DNA from: Sphagnum magellanicum
Taxonomy: Eukaryota; Streptophyta; Sphagnopsida; Sphagnales; Sphagnaceae
Length of the DNA stretch: 64,000 bases
NCBI GenBank assembly: GCA_021904315.1
Contig: CM038918.1
Coordinates: forward strand, 19,715,303-19,779,302
Direction of reading: 5' to 3'
Part shown: piece by piece, positions 48,055 through 59,600 of the stretch
Numbering within the stretch: the first letter of the stretch is position 1
Layout: each line of letters starts with the position of its first letter
Position numbers and translations under genes: made by a program
Notes under the pieces: generated by a model
What the model was told of the DNA's origin: nothing
Databases searched by the model: none
The model's input: the letters and a program-made list of their open reading frames with translations, nothing else

Positions 48055-49588
48055 ATCTGGCTACAAGACAAATAGAGAAGTAGAAAAATTTAGGAATCCT
48101 ATTATGACATGTTGGTGAACGACTACAAATTATTAGCTTACATATGGCGATTTCATAAGAAGAAAGCTTAGACATCTGCCCAAATCCTCCAAAATTCTTG
48201 AATTAAAAAAAAAAATCTTTGAAAAATGACAATTAAAAAAAAAATTCCAAAAAGTTCCCTTGACCACGTTGCTCGAGATTTTTTCAATAGCAAAATGGCG
48301 AATTTTCGCCAAATTAAAAATTAAATATTTCCACCTACGGAAAATCCTAAAGTAGTGAAGTGTACCCCTAACATTACCTTTGCCCATAGTGGTGTTGCAC
48401 TGCTGCAATTCTTTTCCCCCAATGCTGCCCATTGCCCCTTATTTCACCTTATCAGTTATAGACATGTTTTGGGTACATGTCAAACATGTCCTATTTTAAC
48501 TGGCAAAATTTTCGCCACACTTGGACTCTGCTTTTTAGTTTGGTTGCATTTTTTAAACTAGTTTTTTTAAATATACAAATTTAGGGCTTCTAAAAACTTG
48601 TTGCCATTTAATGCTAAAATCCCTCTTGGGATGCTACCCACTCATTCAACACCAAGAAAACAGGGAAAAGAAAAATCACCTGTTTAGATCACCATAAGTG
48701 AGACAAAAAATAAATAAAAATAAATAAATTGCCAGACTTCTATCTATATTTGGTTTTCCGTATGTAACCATAAATATAAAAGTTGATTAAACATTTGTAC
48801 CCCATAGCCAGATTTGGTTAAATCTTCCTAGGGATAATCCCCATTTTTTTCCACATTAAATCTTCCTATGGATGATCGCCACCAAATGCTAATTACCCAA
48901 AAAAATAATATTAAAAGTTTTATTTATTTATATCTTTTAAAATAATATTTTTAAGTCCTTAAAAGAACATTGAGAACTGGGAACTTGGAAGCACTTTTTT
49001 TTTTTTTTGTTTTTTTTCTTTGGAGGCATCTGATAGAATTGGAAGAGAAGCAGTTTTGTAGTTAGATTCTAGCCATTAAAGTCCATGGATCCCCTTCCTC
49101 CTTTTGTTTTGTGGTAAATCTGGTATTAAAAGCTCCATGCACTTAATGTGATTGCCCAACCGTCAGATCATGAATGATGGTGCAGCCTGAACTAAAAAGC
49201 TTTTATGGTCAGAGGACAGAATCTTCAGCACCCATGTATTGAATACACTTAATTCAATTAAATGAAGACTAGGGAATGGGAGGCCCAAGCATATATATAT
49301 ATAGGGGCCAAGCCTATAAAGCCTTTACTTTGTCACAATTTATTGATCATCTATCAAAAGGGGTAGTAATTAGCAAACCTTACCTTGTGTGTTATCAAAA
49401 TTGAAGTATAATAATTTTGGGTTATGCAAAACCTACTAAATTGTAATCTTTTAAATTTTTTGAACCTCCATATTGCAATTTTTTATTCATTGTTGTGACG
49501 CAAGGATAGAGGGGCCAAGGCAATGAGGCTTTAATTTGTCACATGGTATTGATCACCTACCTAATTGGAGATAATGACCCAAGTACAT
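48000..49588. other. Intergenic stretch with dispersed repeat fragments
   Basis: It holds TGGCGAATTTTCGCCA, a short perfect palindrome at 48296–48311. The dispersed word taAATCTTCCTA(T/G)GGATgATCgCC occurs at 48819–48840 and 48857–48880. A local duplication ggggccaag…ttt-TTTGTCACA…TATTGATCA-CTA occurs near 49302 and 49511. No gene is recognised. Confidence 0.5.
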
Positions 49589-50022
49589 TAGAGAAATCCG
49601 CAAAGTCACCCTGTCTTCACACTGTCTTCGGGCCTCTTTTCAAACCCCTAACTCGAACCCCTCTCTTAGTGGTATCCGTTAAAGTAACCAAATTTTATTA
49701 AATCTCAGTATGAAATGCTGAAACTGAGTACGAAATAATGCTGAATCTCAGCATTTAATGCACAAGGTTCGAGAGGAATTATAATAGGTGTACAGGTAGG
49801 AGCAGTGAAAATCTATGTAGCAGCAGTGGAGGCGCTCAGCAAAAAAGAAAGAGAGGGTGAAAAACTCAGGAACCACCAAAATTGATGCTTTCCTGAGTTT
49901 CATCCCCCGTTGAATGCTAATTGTACTTTTTTGCAGGTTTTTTTTATAAAAATCTTACCCTGTGTATGACCAAACTCAGGGTATTGGTGCTGTCTTTTCC
50001 TGACTTTATGGATATCTCTGTA
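49589..50022 (+). mobile_element. Non-autonomous TIR DNA transposon, copy B
   Basis: The ends TAGAGAAATCCGCAAAGTCA (49589–49608) and the reverse complement of 50003–50022 form imperfect terminal inverted repeats. The body matches copy A (14572–15061) in opposite orientation at roughly 80% by eye. Shared blocks include GAATGCTAATTGTAC, TTTTTTGCAGG, CAAACTCAGGGT and GCATTTAATGCA. It has no coding capacity. Confidence 0.65.
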
Positions 50023-53000
50023 ATTAAGGTGATTTATAATAATTTTGGGTATAGAATGTAGATAACCAAGTAATCCTTTAAGAAATTTGAACCTCCTTGT
50101 TGCATTTTTCAAAATAATTTTTTTAAATGTCTGGCAATTCTGGGATTAAAGGGCTTCTTAGCTTTAAGAAATGAAGGTACCTTTGAACCTTAGTATGGGG
50201 CCCATTGTTTTGTTGTTTTTATGGTGACCCAAAAGAGTTATGCCCTTTAAGGGGAGGAAGGGAAAAGGATGCATCTAATATGAAGAGCCCATTGATACTA
50301 GTTCTTAATGGATGCTGTCTGAAATGGTGGAAGGTAAGATTTTGAGGTACCTGCCAGTGTTGGCTGTCCAGTGTTAACTTTTCTTTAATCTGAAAGAACC
50401 CTTGGTTTTGGCTCAAGGATCTTTTTGTGTTAGTGAGGTGTTTACACCAACAAGTCGATGATTTTTTTCATCAATGTCTGAACATAACATGTTTAATCAA
50501 GGGCTTAAGAGGCCTTCCTTTGTTAGTTTTGCATTCATTTTATAAGTAAAATGTTTCATGGTTCTTTGGAGAGTTCATGGTGTCTCTATCTTGAAGCGTC
50601 TACTAGTTGTTGTAAGGAGGGATGTTCTAGGTTAAGTGTTTTTTCAAGTTTCTTGCCCATTTTTTTTTTGTTTGATTTATTTCATGTAATAAGCGAAAAG
50701 TTTAGGAATAGGTTTAGGGTTTAGGAATAGAGCAATGGGGAGCTCCAAATAGGAATGTTCGTTTGTCCTCATTTGGAGCTCCCCATTGGTTTTTTTTTAT
50801 GACCGCCATTGGGTGTTTTTGTGTTTTTGGGTTTTGTCTTTCGATTGAATGTTGGTCCTCTCTTCTTGTTCCTTCTTTTCCCCTAATTTTGTGAGTGTTT
50901 TTTCTTTTGTAAAGTTTGGTAGACTTTCATAACCCACAAAAATATTTGCACCTAATAATAAGTTGGATTAAAAAACTAAAACACATGTAGAATGCAAGAT
51001 TTGTATTAACTAATATTGAATGTGGTTAAGAATTATAACCAGGTTGAAAATAATTTTTCTTCAAATCTCTATTCCAATGTAATAAATGCCACCTAAGTAG
51101 GGTTATATGAAGTCAATATTTGAACTCATCATCCACAAAAAGCTTTTTGATTTAATGAAAAAGAAAAAAATAAACCTATTATTTCCATTGGTAAGGTTCT
51201 AAAGTCTTACAAACAACAAATCAAAATCTTCATCCATGTTACAAGTTGTTATGGGTTTGATTCACATTCAACCATGCTAAATCTACCAACCTTCTTAGGT
51301 GGCTTGATCAATTGGTCACCAAATCCATAGAGAGGTACTAACTGGAGGTTGAACATGGAGAGGGTTGGGTAATCACATTTATGGTGGATAGAAATAACTA
51401 AAAAATAAAAATAAACAAAAAACTTGTAGGATGCAAAGCAATGTTATCACATTTTATATTAAAACTAAATATCTCCTGTTGTTTAAAAAATCCCATTGAA
51501 AAGCATGCAATTTTAAAGGATGTACACGTTATTAACTTTTGGATATGGTCGACACATGGGTTGATTGATTCAAGCATACTAATTCTATAACATATGTTTT
51601 ATCATCACTATGCTAGGCTTTGGATACTCTTATGGCAAATTAAAATGAAATTATATTAGTATTACGTTGATCGATTTTGATCTTTGAATTAAAAAAGTTC
51701 ATCAAAGATTAAAATATTATAATTAAATCAAAATGGATAGAAAATATTTCATTTGAAATATTTAAAATCTTTAATTAGTTAGACATAAGACTTGATTTGA
51801 CCAAACACACCAAAACCCAAATCATGAATATTTTAATATTACTTAATATGAAATAAATATTTGTAGTTTTTTCAACATTTGACTTTTTAATGTTTTGGGT
51901 TACCTTAATCTGCGACTACATTGTGAAATTTTCTTTTGATTTTGACATCATTGAAATTCAAAAAATCACATCCAAAAAGTTTATATTTGTGACAATATTT
52001 TTTGTTCATTGTAATGTATTTTCATCTTAAATCCATTTTGAGTACATGTGTTATCTAAATATATATTTTGCATATTTCAATGTACATCAAAGTCTTTGAA
52101 TTTCAAGGTATGCATAAAATACACCCTTGAAAATTTGGTAAATCAATGAAGCATAGTTTCCACACTATGCATGTCAATCGAATGAATTATTATGTCTTTT
52201 TCTTATGTGGATATACCACATAGAAAATTGAAAACAAAATACCAAAATTTCAACTTATGGTAACAATTTCCCATTTCTTTTACTAGTATCACCTTTCACT
52301 AGCACCAAATTTTCTTCCTTTTGTAAGCCCTTTTTCATGTGTCACCACTTTTTGGTCTGCATGTCCAAGCCAATAATTCATAGTAATAAGTTAGTGGCAA
52401 CTTATCCAACAACCATAAGTTATAATGTTTGTCTTGTTGTTCCATACCTCCATCCCCTTGTCATGTTCTTGTATTCATAATGTTCACATGATCAATTTCT
52501 TATGTTCAACACTAGTGTCAATGTCATATCCTTTGAGAATCTTCAAAAGTTTGTTGTTTGTGGATCAAATTGCACCCTTATGGTTGCACTTTACTCCAAG
52601 GAAGAGTATCACAATGAACAACAATGTCTTTTATGAAAAATTGGAAATAGGTCACTTATTTCATGGGGAATGTTTTGGTATTTGTACCACTCCAACATAA
52701 GCACAACCCTTTTGAGATGGAATAAATTTTCCAAATTGTAGCATGACATGCAACGTTTATAAATGGCATCTCATATGTCGTTTGTCAAACAATGGTCAAA
52801 TATAATCTCAATTTCAATTATATTAAGTTACATCTAATTTTTTTTCAGGAACATCATCAAATTTGGTTACATGTTGCTAGTTTTTAAAATGGCTATAAAA
52901 ATAAACCTTCAAAATTTTCATTTGCCTGCAATGGGAATATAATTTATTAACTAGTAACTACCAAGGAACTTATAGGGAAGAAAAACTAAAATAAATGGAT

Positions 53001-55300
53001 TTTTCTTTTAAAATTTCTGTTTTTTGAATATTTCATTCATGATTAATAATTGACAACTCTTTGCCAAAATAATCAATTTTTGAGAAAAAGGGTCTAACAA
53101 CTTCAATCTGAATTTCAGCATTAATTAATAAATACATTAAATACTTATGGTTTGAACTGTTACTTATATATGGAAGGTCTTGAGTTCAATTTCCTAGAAG
53201 TTCAATAGTGTAGGGTTAAGATTTTTTTTCTTTTCATTGGCCTTCTTGAAAATTAATTAATGTCATTCATTAGTGGTATGCACCATATAACTAAATATTA
53301 ACTACTTTTTTTCGTGAGCATTTTCATTTTCATAATTTGTCAACAACTCTATTCAAAAGAATTAATGACCTATATAACACATGAGTGATTAACAAGATTT
53401 TCAATGAATGCATGTGCAAATAGGAAGGTAAAATAATCTTCAACTCTTTCAAGGGTAAGCATCTCATAGTGTTTATTTTAAATTTAATAGCTTAATTAAT
53501 ATCATGTACCTAAAACCACTTGTAATGTGACCAACCATCCATTGGATGCAAAACAATTACAAGCATACACAAACAAGTGTAAATACATTTTACTAAAATG
53601 GGGTCTAACTATTACATATTGTTGGATAACATTTAACATTATTGAAGGTGTGGCGAGGAGCTTGGGATGAAAAAAACAAAGAACAAAGTAGAGGCCATTA
53701 TGTGTATAGTACAAGTATGGTTGCAAACACAATACCATTAGCACACATGTTCATTGAGTAGTCCTTAAATCAATCCTTAAGCCTAATGTGACAAATTGGG
53801 ATTGTCTATTTGTTAAACAATGTTTTAAAGCATTAGATATATTATTTAAAAAAATCTTTAAGGTCACTCATTAAATTTATTTCAATTCCATTCGAATGTT
53901 ACAATGATATATTAAAAACATTGTTGTGTTAATATATATCACACATTTTCAATGGTAACCCAATTTACTAATTAGAAACATGTAAAGATATGCAAAAGAT
54001 TATAGTTGCTTTGGTTCATATTATTGTGTTCATGTCTACACATTAAAATTATAAAATATTTTCATAAAGTTGAAAACTTTGGATTTGAGTTTTACAAAAG
54101 GGAAGGTAAGTAAAGTTCAAGTTAAACATCTGCTTCAAAACATCAAAAATGAATTAAACTAATTAAACTAAGCTAACAAAGAAGTTAGTACAATGTGGTT
54201 CAATAACAAACCATGTTGATAGCCAAAGTTAAGTCAGTTGGGTTGGGTTTGATTATCAATGAATATAACACCCCCCTTCTAGACATACATCAAGTAGAAT
54301 GTTTGTTGAAATCTTTTTCATCCCCCATGCATTACGGATGACATTGGATGAGTTACCTTAATGACATTTGAGTGATATGTTGTTGTTGATGAAGAATGAA
54401 GAATGTGGTTTGAGTTTGGAGTTTGGACATTTGGCTTGAGGGAATCAATTCTACATCAATGAAATATATTAAAGTTGTGAAGGAAACCCAATTTCATAGC
54501 TTCAAATGAGGTAGTTGTTAAACACATGTTTCAACTTTTATTTGAAAGTAGCTCAAACTTTTGACACCAATCATGCTTCATATTTTCATTGGCCTTGTGG
54601 AGCAGATACGGAGTAATTGAAACTACACGAAACTACAAATCAGCTGAGGTTGCATTAAAACACAACATTTTTAGAAGCAGATATTGAGTAATTGACAAAA
54701 TGTTAAATTAGAAATCAGCAAATTGATCCACTACATTTGTAAGATGACATAACACATTGACCATGATCACTGAAATGCGTTAAACAGTGTTGTACCAGAA
54801 TGCTGGTGACAGTTACTTCAAAGCCATCTAAGAGGCAGCAGCTTTCCTGAAAGAAAGAACAGTTTATTATAGTGGTTATTTCAAAATTTTCAACTATTTT
54901 ACGAACCGCATTTACACACCCAATCCAGTTCTTTGATTTTCAAAACCATGGTTATGAACCATAAGAACCACCCTGGCAACCAAAGGGGGCATCTGTCCCA
55001 AGTTCCCATAACAGCAAACCCTTCTTCACAGGACAGAAAAACAGGAAAAACTCCTAGAAATAGAAGACTGCTACCTAGCTGTCATAGAAGCAAGGTTACG
55101 GTATGATCCTCAAGAAATTAGTATTTTAACTACAAGCAATTTGACCGGTTAATTTTCACTTCAGTGATTGCCCTCTTTATTGCAGAATCAATGCACTCTA
55201 CTCATGTAGTACAAGTATTGCAAACACCTTCCAATTTTAGGGATGTGAATTTACCTGGCAAGGGTGCGCTCAGTACAAAGGTGGCTTTGTAGGATGGGCT
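50023..55300. other. AT-rich intergenic stretch, no gene
   Basis: No coding exons are recognised. The segment 50040–50110 resembles 49418–49490 (TATAATAATTTTGGGT…TTTGAACCTCC). A two-unit telomere-like word (GTTTAGGGTTTAGG) lies at 50712–50725 beside a perfect hairpin at 50733–50788. The lower part from about 54.8 kb is the distal 3' flank of RPN9. Confidence 0.5.
50733..50788. repeat. Perfect 18-bp hairpin with 20-base loop
   Basis: The arms CAATGGGGAGCTCCAAAT (50733–50750) and its exact reverse complement (50771–50788) are separated by 20 bases. Four more pairs (agga/tcct) can form inside with one bulged base. It is unusually GC-containing for this desert. It could be a small inverted-repeat element or a hairpin transcript; nothing shows expression. 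Confidence 0.85.
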
Positions 55301-55659
55301 CTCACATTTGTGTACTTGCCAATGAAGTTCCATCATCTTCACAGACAGCTGATTATTGCAAAACTATTCCATAACTCCAAGCCAACAGTTTGCTAGTTGG
55401 CAGTTTGCCACATAAAATGTCCTCAAGAGAAAACCCCCAAAACTGAATTTAAATTCCAGTACAGTATGACCAAATAAAAGAGTTCTTGATGTCGTCCAAA
55501 CCCAAGTTGGGCTTTGAGACAATCCATGAAAGCCAACCTGTGAAACCCCAGAAAATGGGTACATCTCAAGCTCCTCTCCTTCCATGTCCCTACTTTTTGA
55601 AGGGGGGCTGTCCGACTTCAAGGAAGCTAAACACTCAAAAGAGTCACTCTACTTAGAAT
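55301..55659 (-). other. 3' flank of RPN9
   Basis: The sequence directly below the RPN9 stop codon is likely 3'-UTR. A minus-strand open frame at 55364–55621 exists but has no recognised domain and lies where the untranslated region is expected, so it is not called as a gene. Confidence 0.5.
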
Positions 55660-58600
55660 CTAAGCAGCTACAAGGTCTGGTGTCTCGGCTTCAACTGCCA
55701 ACAATGTTGTGTGCACTTTTTGCAACCAATTATCAAGTCTGTCTTTCAGTGCAGTAATCTGCGGAATTCCCAGAACACGAGGCTGCACCCATGAGACTCG
55801 CACCGTTCCATCCACTTGATCAATCACCCCCTCAATCAAATGCACCTGCACCAGATTAGGTGTTATTAGGACCTCTTAAGTAGCAATATCAAATGTGAAA
55901 GCTGTGTCCTATGTCACTGTTGAATTGTTTTGACAATTGCTCCTATCCCAAGTCATATCTATGAGATTGCACAGAAAACTCCAAACAACACTTTGAATGT
56001 AACATCACAACATGTGTGGTCATAACCTTATGAGTCACTCACAAAGTGTCGGACCATTGCCTTCAACATGAATAACAGCAACAAGCTGCAGTGACTCCCT
56101 AAACTCAATTCATCAGCTCCCAACAGTGGGGTTAGGTAAGTATACAACAATCCACCCCAAGTTTTCGGCAACCCCTTATACAAACATCTGCGTATTCATT
56201 TTCTGTTGCATTTCCAGAAGCAAAGGGATCATGACATTTGTGATGTCCTGACACACTCCTCTCCAAAGCCAATTCACATTGTGAAACTGAAAACACACAT
56301 GTCTAGAACTTCACATACCGAAAGACTCTTGATTAGAAGATGCTCTACATCATCCAATGACAACTTTGTCTTCTCTGCAATCAAGCTTAGAGGAATAGTT
56401 CTCTCCTCAGATGGGCGACTGCACAACACAGGTAACAAGAGTGGTGGTCAGACATCACTGAACAAGGAATAAGTCCAAAGAAACAATTGGGTGCTATCCA
56501 GCATTGAAAAAACGAAGCATGTGAGGAAATATCAAATTCCAATTCTTTCATCTATCTGCTAATGAGGTCCCCACCCCTCACCCAGCCCCCAAAATTTCCT
56601 CTGTTTCATTTTTCTGCTGTTTTCTCTTATCTGTGCATCAGTAATTGTTTCTTCTCCTGTCTACTTCGTGAACATGTTGGCAAAATTCCAGACCCTTCTC
56701 ACTTGCATCCCAAAATCTGTCCTACCAACTTTCCCTCCCCAAATAAAAGAATGCCAATGGAACCTGAAAATCAACTCCATTAGACATAGGATGTTGATCT
56801 TCTCCCACAGCTTCTTCTCATTCTCAACCAATGCAGGTTGAGCTGTGAGGGCAGCTTTGTAGTTATGGCAAAGCTCTTGATACTTGGCCAAGTCTCCAGC
56901 ATTGAAAGCTTGCAGTATGAAATACAGCCACTCCACACTTGTTCCCATCAGGCTCTTGACCTGGCCTCACATGCAAGTAAGTAAAATCTTATTGGCAAAT
57001 GAAGTCAAGCAATGGGGGATGAACAGATCTACATAAGTTACACACTGAGAAGGAAAGCATAATGCAAAATTTCAGGTCCAGACAATTAGGTAACTATATT
57101 TCAACTAACATGAAGTGAAAGTTTGGCAAGTTTCAACATAAACTTCTCATGACTTCTGCATAGCTGACAAGTAAGTAATATGTGCTGCAAACATAAATTC
57201 TGTTATGATGTGTAAAATTAGCATGGCAGCTATCTGATATCCATTGTTGTCAAACCAATCAAAGCAACGGACCACATGAATATCAGAAAATGAAAATAAG
57301 TACACTTACAATAGGATGAGCAAGGAGCTCCCCAAAGTTGTAAATATTATCCCCCAAAAGTGCTGCCAGGGACAGATCGAATGATAAATCCTATCTCAAC
57401 AACCCAACCACAAATTGTAAGTCCTCACACATAAAAATGTCAATGAAATTGCAGACAAGTCTACATGACAATAATTGGTAGGTAGCTTGACAACAAAGAG
57501 TGCAGTCATAACCTTACGAGAGTTGCTCACAAAGTGTCAGACTATCACCTTCATCATGAATAGCAGTGACAAGCTGCCATGACTACCCTCTGAGTTCATT
57601 AGGTCCCAAGGGTGGGTGTAGGTAAAGTGTATAATAATCTGCCCAAAATATCAGGCAAACTGTTATACAACTCTGTGTCTTGAGTTACTGTTGCACTTTC
57701 AGAAGCAACAGAAAGATTCATCATGATGTTGGCTACCACTCAAGAGACATAATTTTTTTTTAAAAAAAAAAATCATTAGTATCCTCACAAGCTTGAATGG
57801 GGATAAACATTGCACACAGTCATGAGGTATTGAACTGCACAATTATCTCTTGTAATGCTCGACAACTACCCTTTGGAAAGCTTGGAAAGACTGCACATGT
57901 ATGACGTTCCAAGAAGATGGAGCAATCAGAATGAAGTAACAGACCAGCTTGAAGTCGTCTGACAGAGTGTCCACTGAAGTGTAGGCCAAATAGAGCAGTG
58001 CACTCTTGTAAAACTCAGCAAACTCTTGCCTCGACTTATGGTACTGTGAACAGCCCCAGTGAACACTTGCGTGAACTGATGGGTCCACATCAGTCATGCT
58101 CTCCAACGTTGCTTTCCCCTCTTCCAAATACTTCTTGCACTCTTGTTGCTCACCACCCTGCAACTTGAACGCAGCAATCTGCATTTTCACATAGAGAATA
58201 GGTTCCTCCACTCGCCTCTGACCAGACGCCCGAAGCTTGTCAATCACATTCTCAAGGTACTGTATGGCAGCTTCTCTCTCAGGATACTGGCGTGATACGA
58301 TGACAACAAAGTGAGCAAGCTTTAACAGGTTGATCTTAGTCTCAAAGTCGGTGATGAAGTTGTAGTACAGTTGTATGAGGACATCTCCTGCCTGTATGGA
58401 TACTGCATGTTAAAATTGCTACCCAGTACTTGAGCTTCACAGCATCCATAGCTAAGTGAACAACTTCAATTTCCAGTTTTGGTTTGGTCACTTTCATTTG
58501 TGAAAATTAGGAAGCCCTAACTGCACAACTATACACCAAAGATTTAACAAGAGAGTCACAGACTTCCAAATACAAAGAACACCAACAATCCAAGGACTAT

Positions 58601-59395
58601 TCACCTAAAAGTACCAAAACCCGCCTTTTCCATGGGAGGATTGAGAGCAGGTTGGGTCACTTTCCAAAAAATCTATCACAGTCAATGAAACAGTCTGTCT
58701 ACAGAAAAGATTAACCAACATACTGCCTTCTGATGAATAAGAAAACCATCAAGCAAACTGAAAAAAAGTGCCTGCAGACCTAAGAATGTAGATTGCTTGC
58801 AAAGCACTCATCACTGCACAAAAGTCTTTAACAAGGATAAGAGGGCACACATCATTTTCAAAATCTTACAGGACTTCATAAAACCAAGTTGAGGAGACAT
58901 CAAGGAGTGGGAAATTGGGGGGAAAAAAAAAACACCACCTCAAACACAACATAGATGGAGAGGCCATTCCCAAGATTCAATTAATGGAACAAACTGCACT
59001 AATCAGATCAAAGATCGCATGAATACTTAATTCCAAAGAGTCATGGATACATAATACAACAACCTATCTAGAGTAGAGAAGAAAAAACAGTACCAAACTC
59101 TGGAGAAGGAAGAACTTCATCAAACCCTAAAAGATAAGACCCTACCGGAGCCAACAAACAAAATGAAAAGAAATGCAGCACTATTGACCGAAAGCAGACA
59201 GCAGATGTGAAGGAAAGAAACCAGGAAGGAAGAAAACAAAGATACCTGGAAGACGGTGAGAGCAAAGAACTGTTCGAGCTTTTGAGTCAACTGATGCCAT
59301 AGCTTGCGCTGATACAGATCCGCCATGCTACTGTACCATTCTGCCAACTCCGGCTGCACTGCCCTTTGCATCTCCAAATACCGCAAAGCCGCCAT
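55660..59395 (-). CDS. RPN9: 26S proteasome lid subunit RPN9 (PSMD13), 6 exons
   Basis: Minus-strand exons: 59395–59246, 58391–57945, 57390–57310, 56960–56764, 56418–56319 and 55845–55660. All phases match, giving 386 residues, the length expected for plant RPN9. It starts MAALRYLEMQRAVQPEL and contains WHQLTQKLEQFFALTVFQ, then AGDVLIQLYYNFITDFETK, DPSVHASVHWGCSQYHKSRQ and ALLYLAYTSVDTL. The PCI domain (about 175–340) includes LLGDNIYNFGELLAHPI, VEWLYFILQAFNAGDL, RPSEERTIPLSLIAEKT and VEHLLIKSLSVHLIEGVIDQ. The end QPRVLGIPQI…VHTTLLAVEAETPDLVAA is highly conserved. RPN9 is a PCI scaffold subunit of the regulatory-particle lid that works with RPN10–RPN11 neighbours in proteasome assembly. All introns are GT–AG. 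Introns 2 and 5 carry related repeat copies, listed separately. No residue known to be important is missing. Confidence 0.97.
56012..56255. repeat. Intronic dispersed repeat, copy 1 (RPN9 intron 5)
   Basis: This segment shares ordered words with 57497–57738: GTCATAACCTTA-GAG, CTCACAAAGTGTC, CATGAATA-CAG, ACAAGCTGC, CAATTCAT or GAGTTCATTAGGTCCC, GTTAGGTAAGT or GTGTAGGTAAAGT, TTATACAA and CAGAAGCAA. Similarity is about 70% by eye over about 240 bp and the orientation is the same. No clear terminal repeats or tail were seen. Confidence 0.7.
57497..57738. repeat. Intronic dispersed repeat, copy 2 (RPN9 intron 2)
   Basis: Partner of the copy at 56012–56255, in the same orientation and inside another intron of the same gene. 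It may be a SINE-like or other short element inserted twice, or a duplication of intronic sequence. Exons between the two copies are not duplicated. Confidence 0.7.
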
Positions 59396-59600
59396 TTTGT
59401 CCGCACACTCTCACTCTCTCTCTCAGACACAAAGCTTCCCGCTCGCCACTGCCCACCGATCTCAAGCGTACACTGGCTTGCTTTGTTCCGCGAAGTGTTT
59501 TGCACGCAGCGCACAAAGCACAAGACCGCGCCCGCGCGTCGTCGTCGTTTGGGACAGCGCCGGAATGATTAGGGTTTCCTTCCTTCCGTCCTTCCTTGAC
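59396..59600 (-). promoter_or_regulatory. RPN9 promoter and leader with telo-box
   Basis: Upstream of the start codon the minus strand has a GA-rich leader (about 59423–59400) and a GC-rich stretch with CGCG-type words. A telo-box AAACCCTAAT lies at 59577–59568, about 175 bp before the ATG. Telo-boxes are frequent in promoters of highly expressed plant housekeeping genes. No TATA box was assigned. Confidence 0.5.

Noticed and set aside
55364-55621. 85-codon minus-strand frame below RPN9
   Set aside because: It lies in the expected 3'-UTR, has no domain and follows a complete, family-length RPN9.
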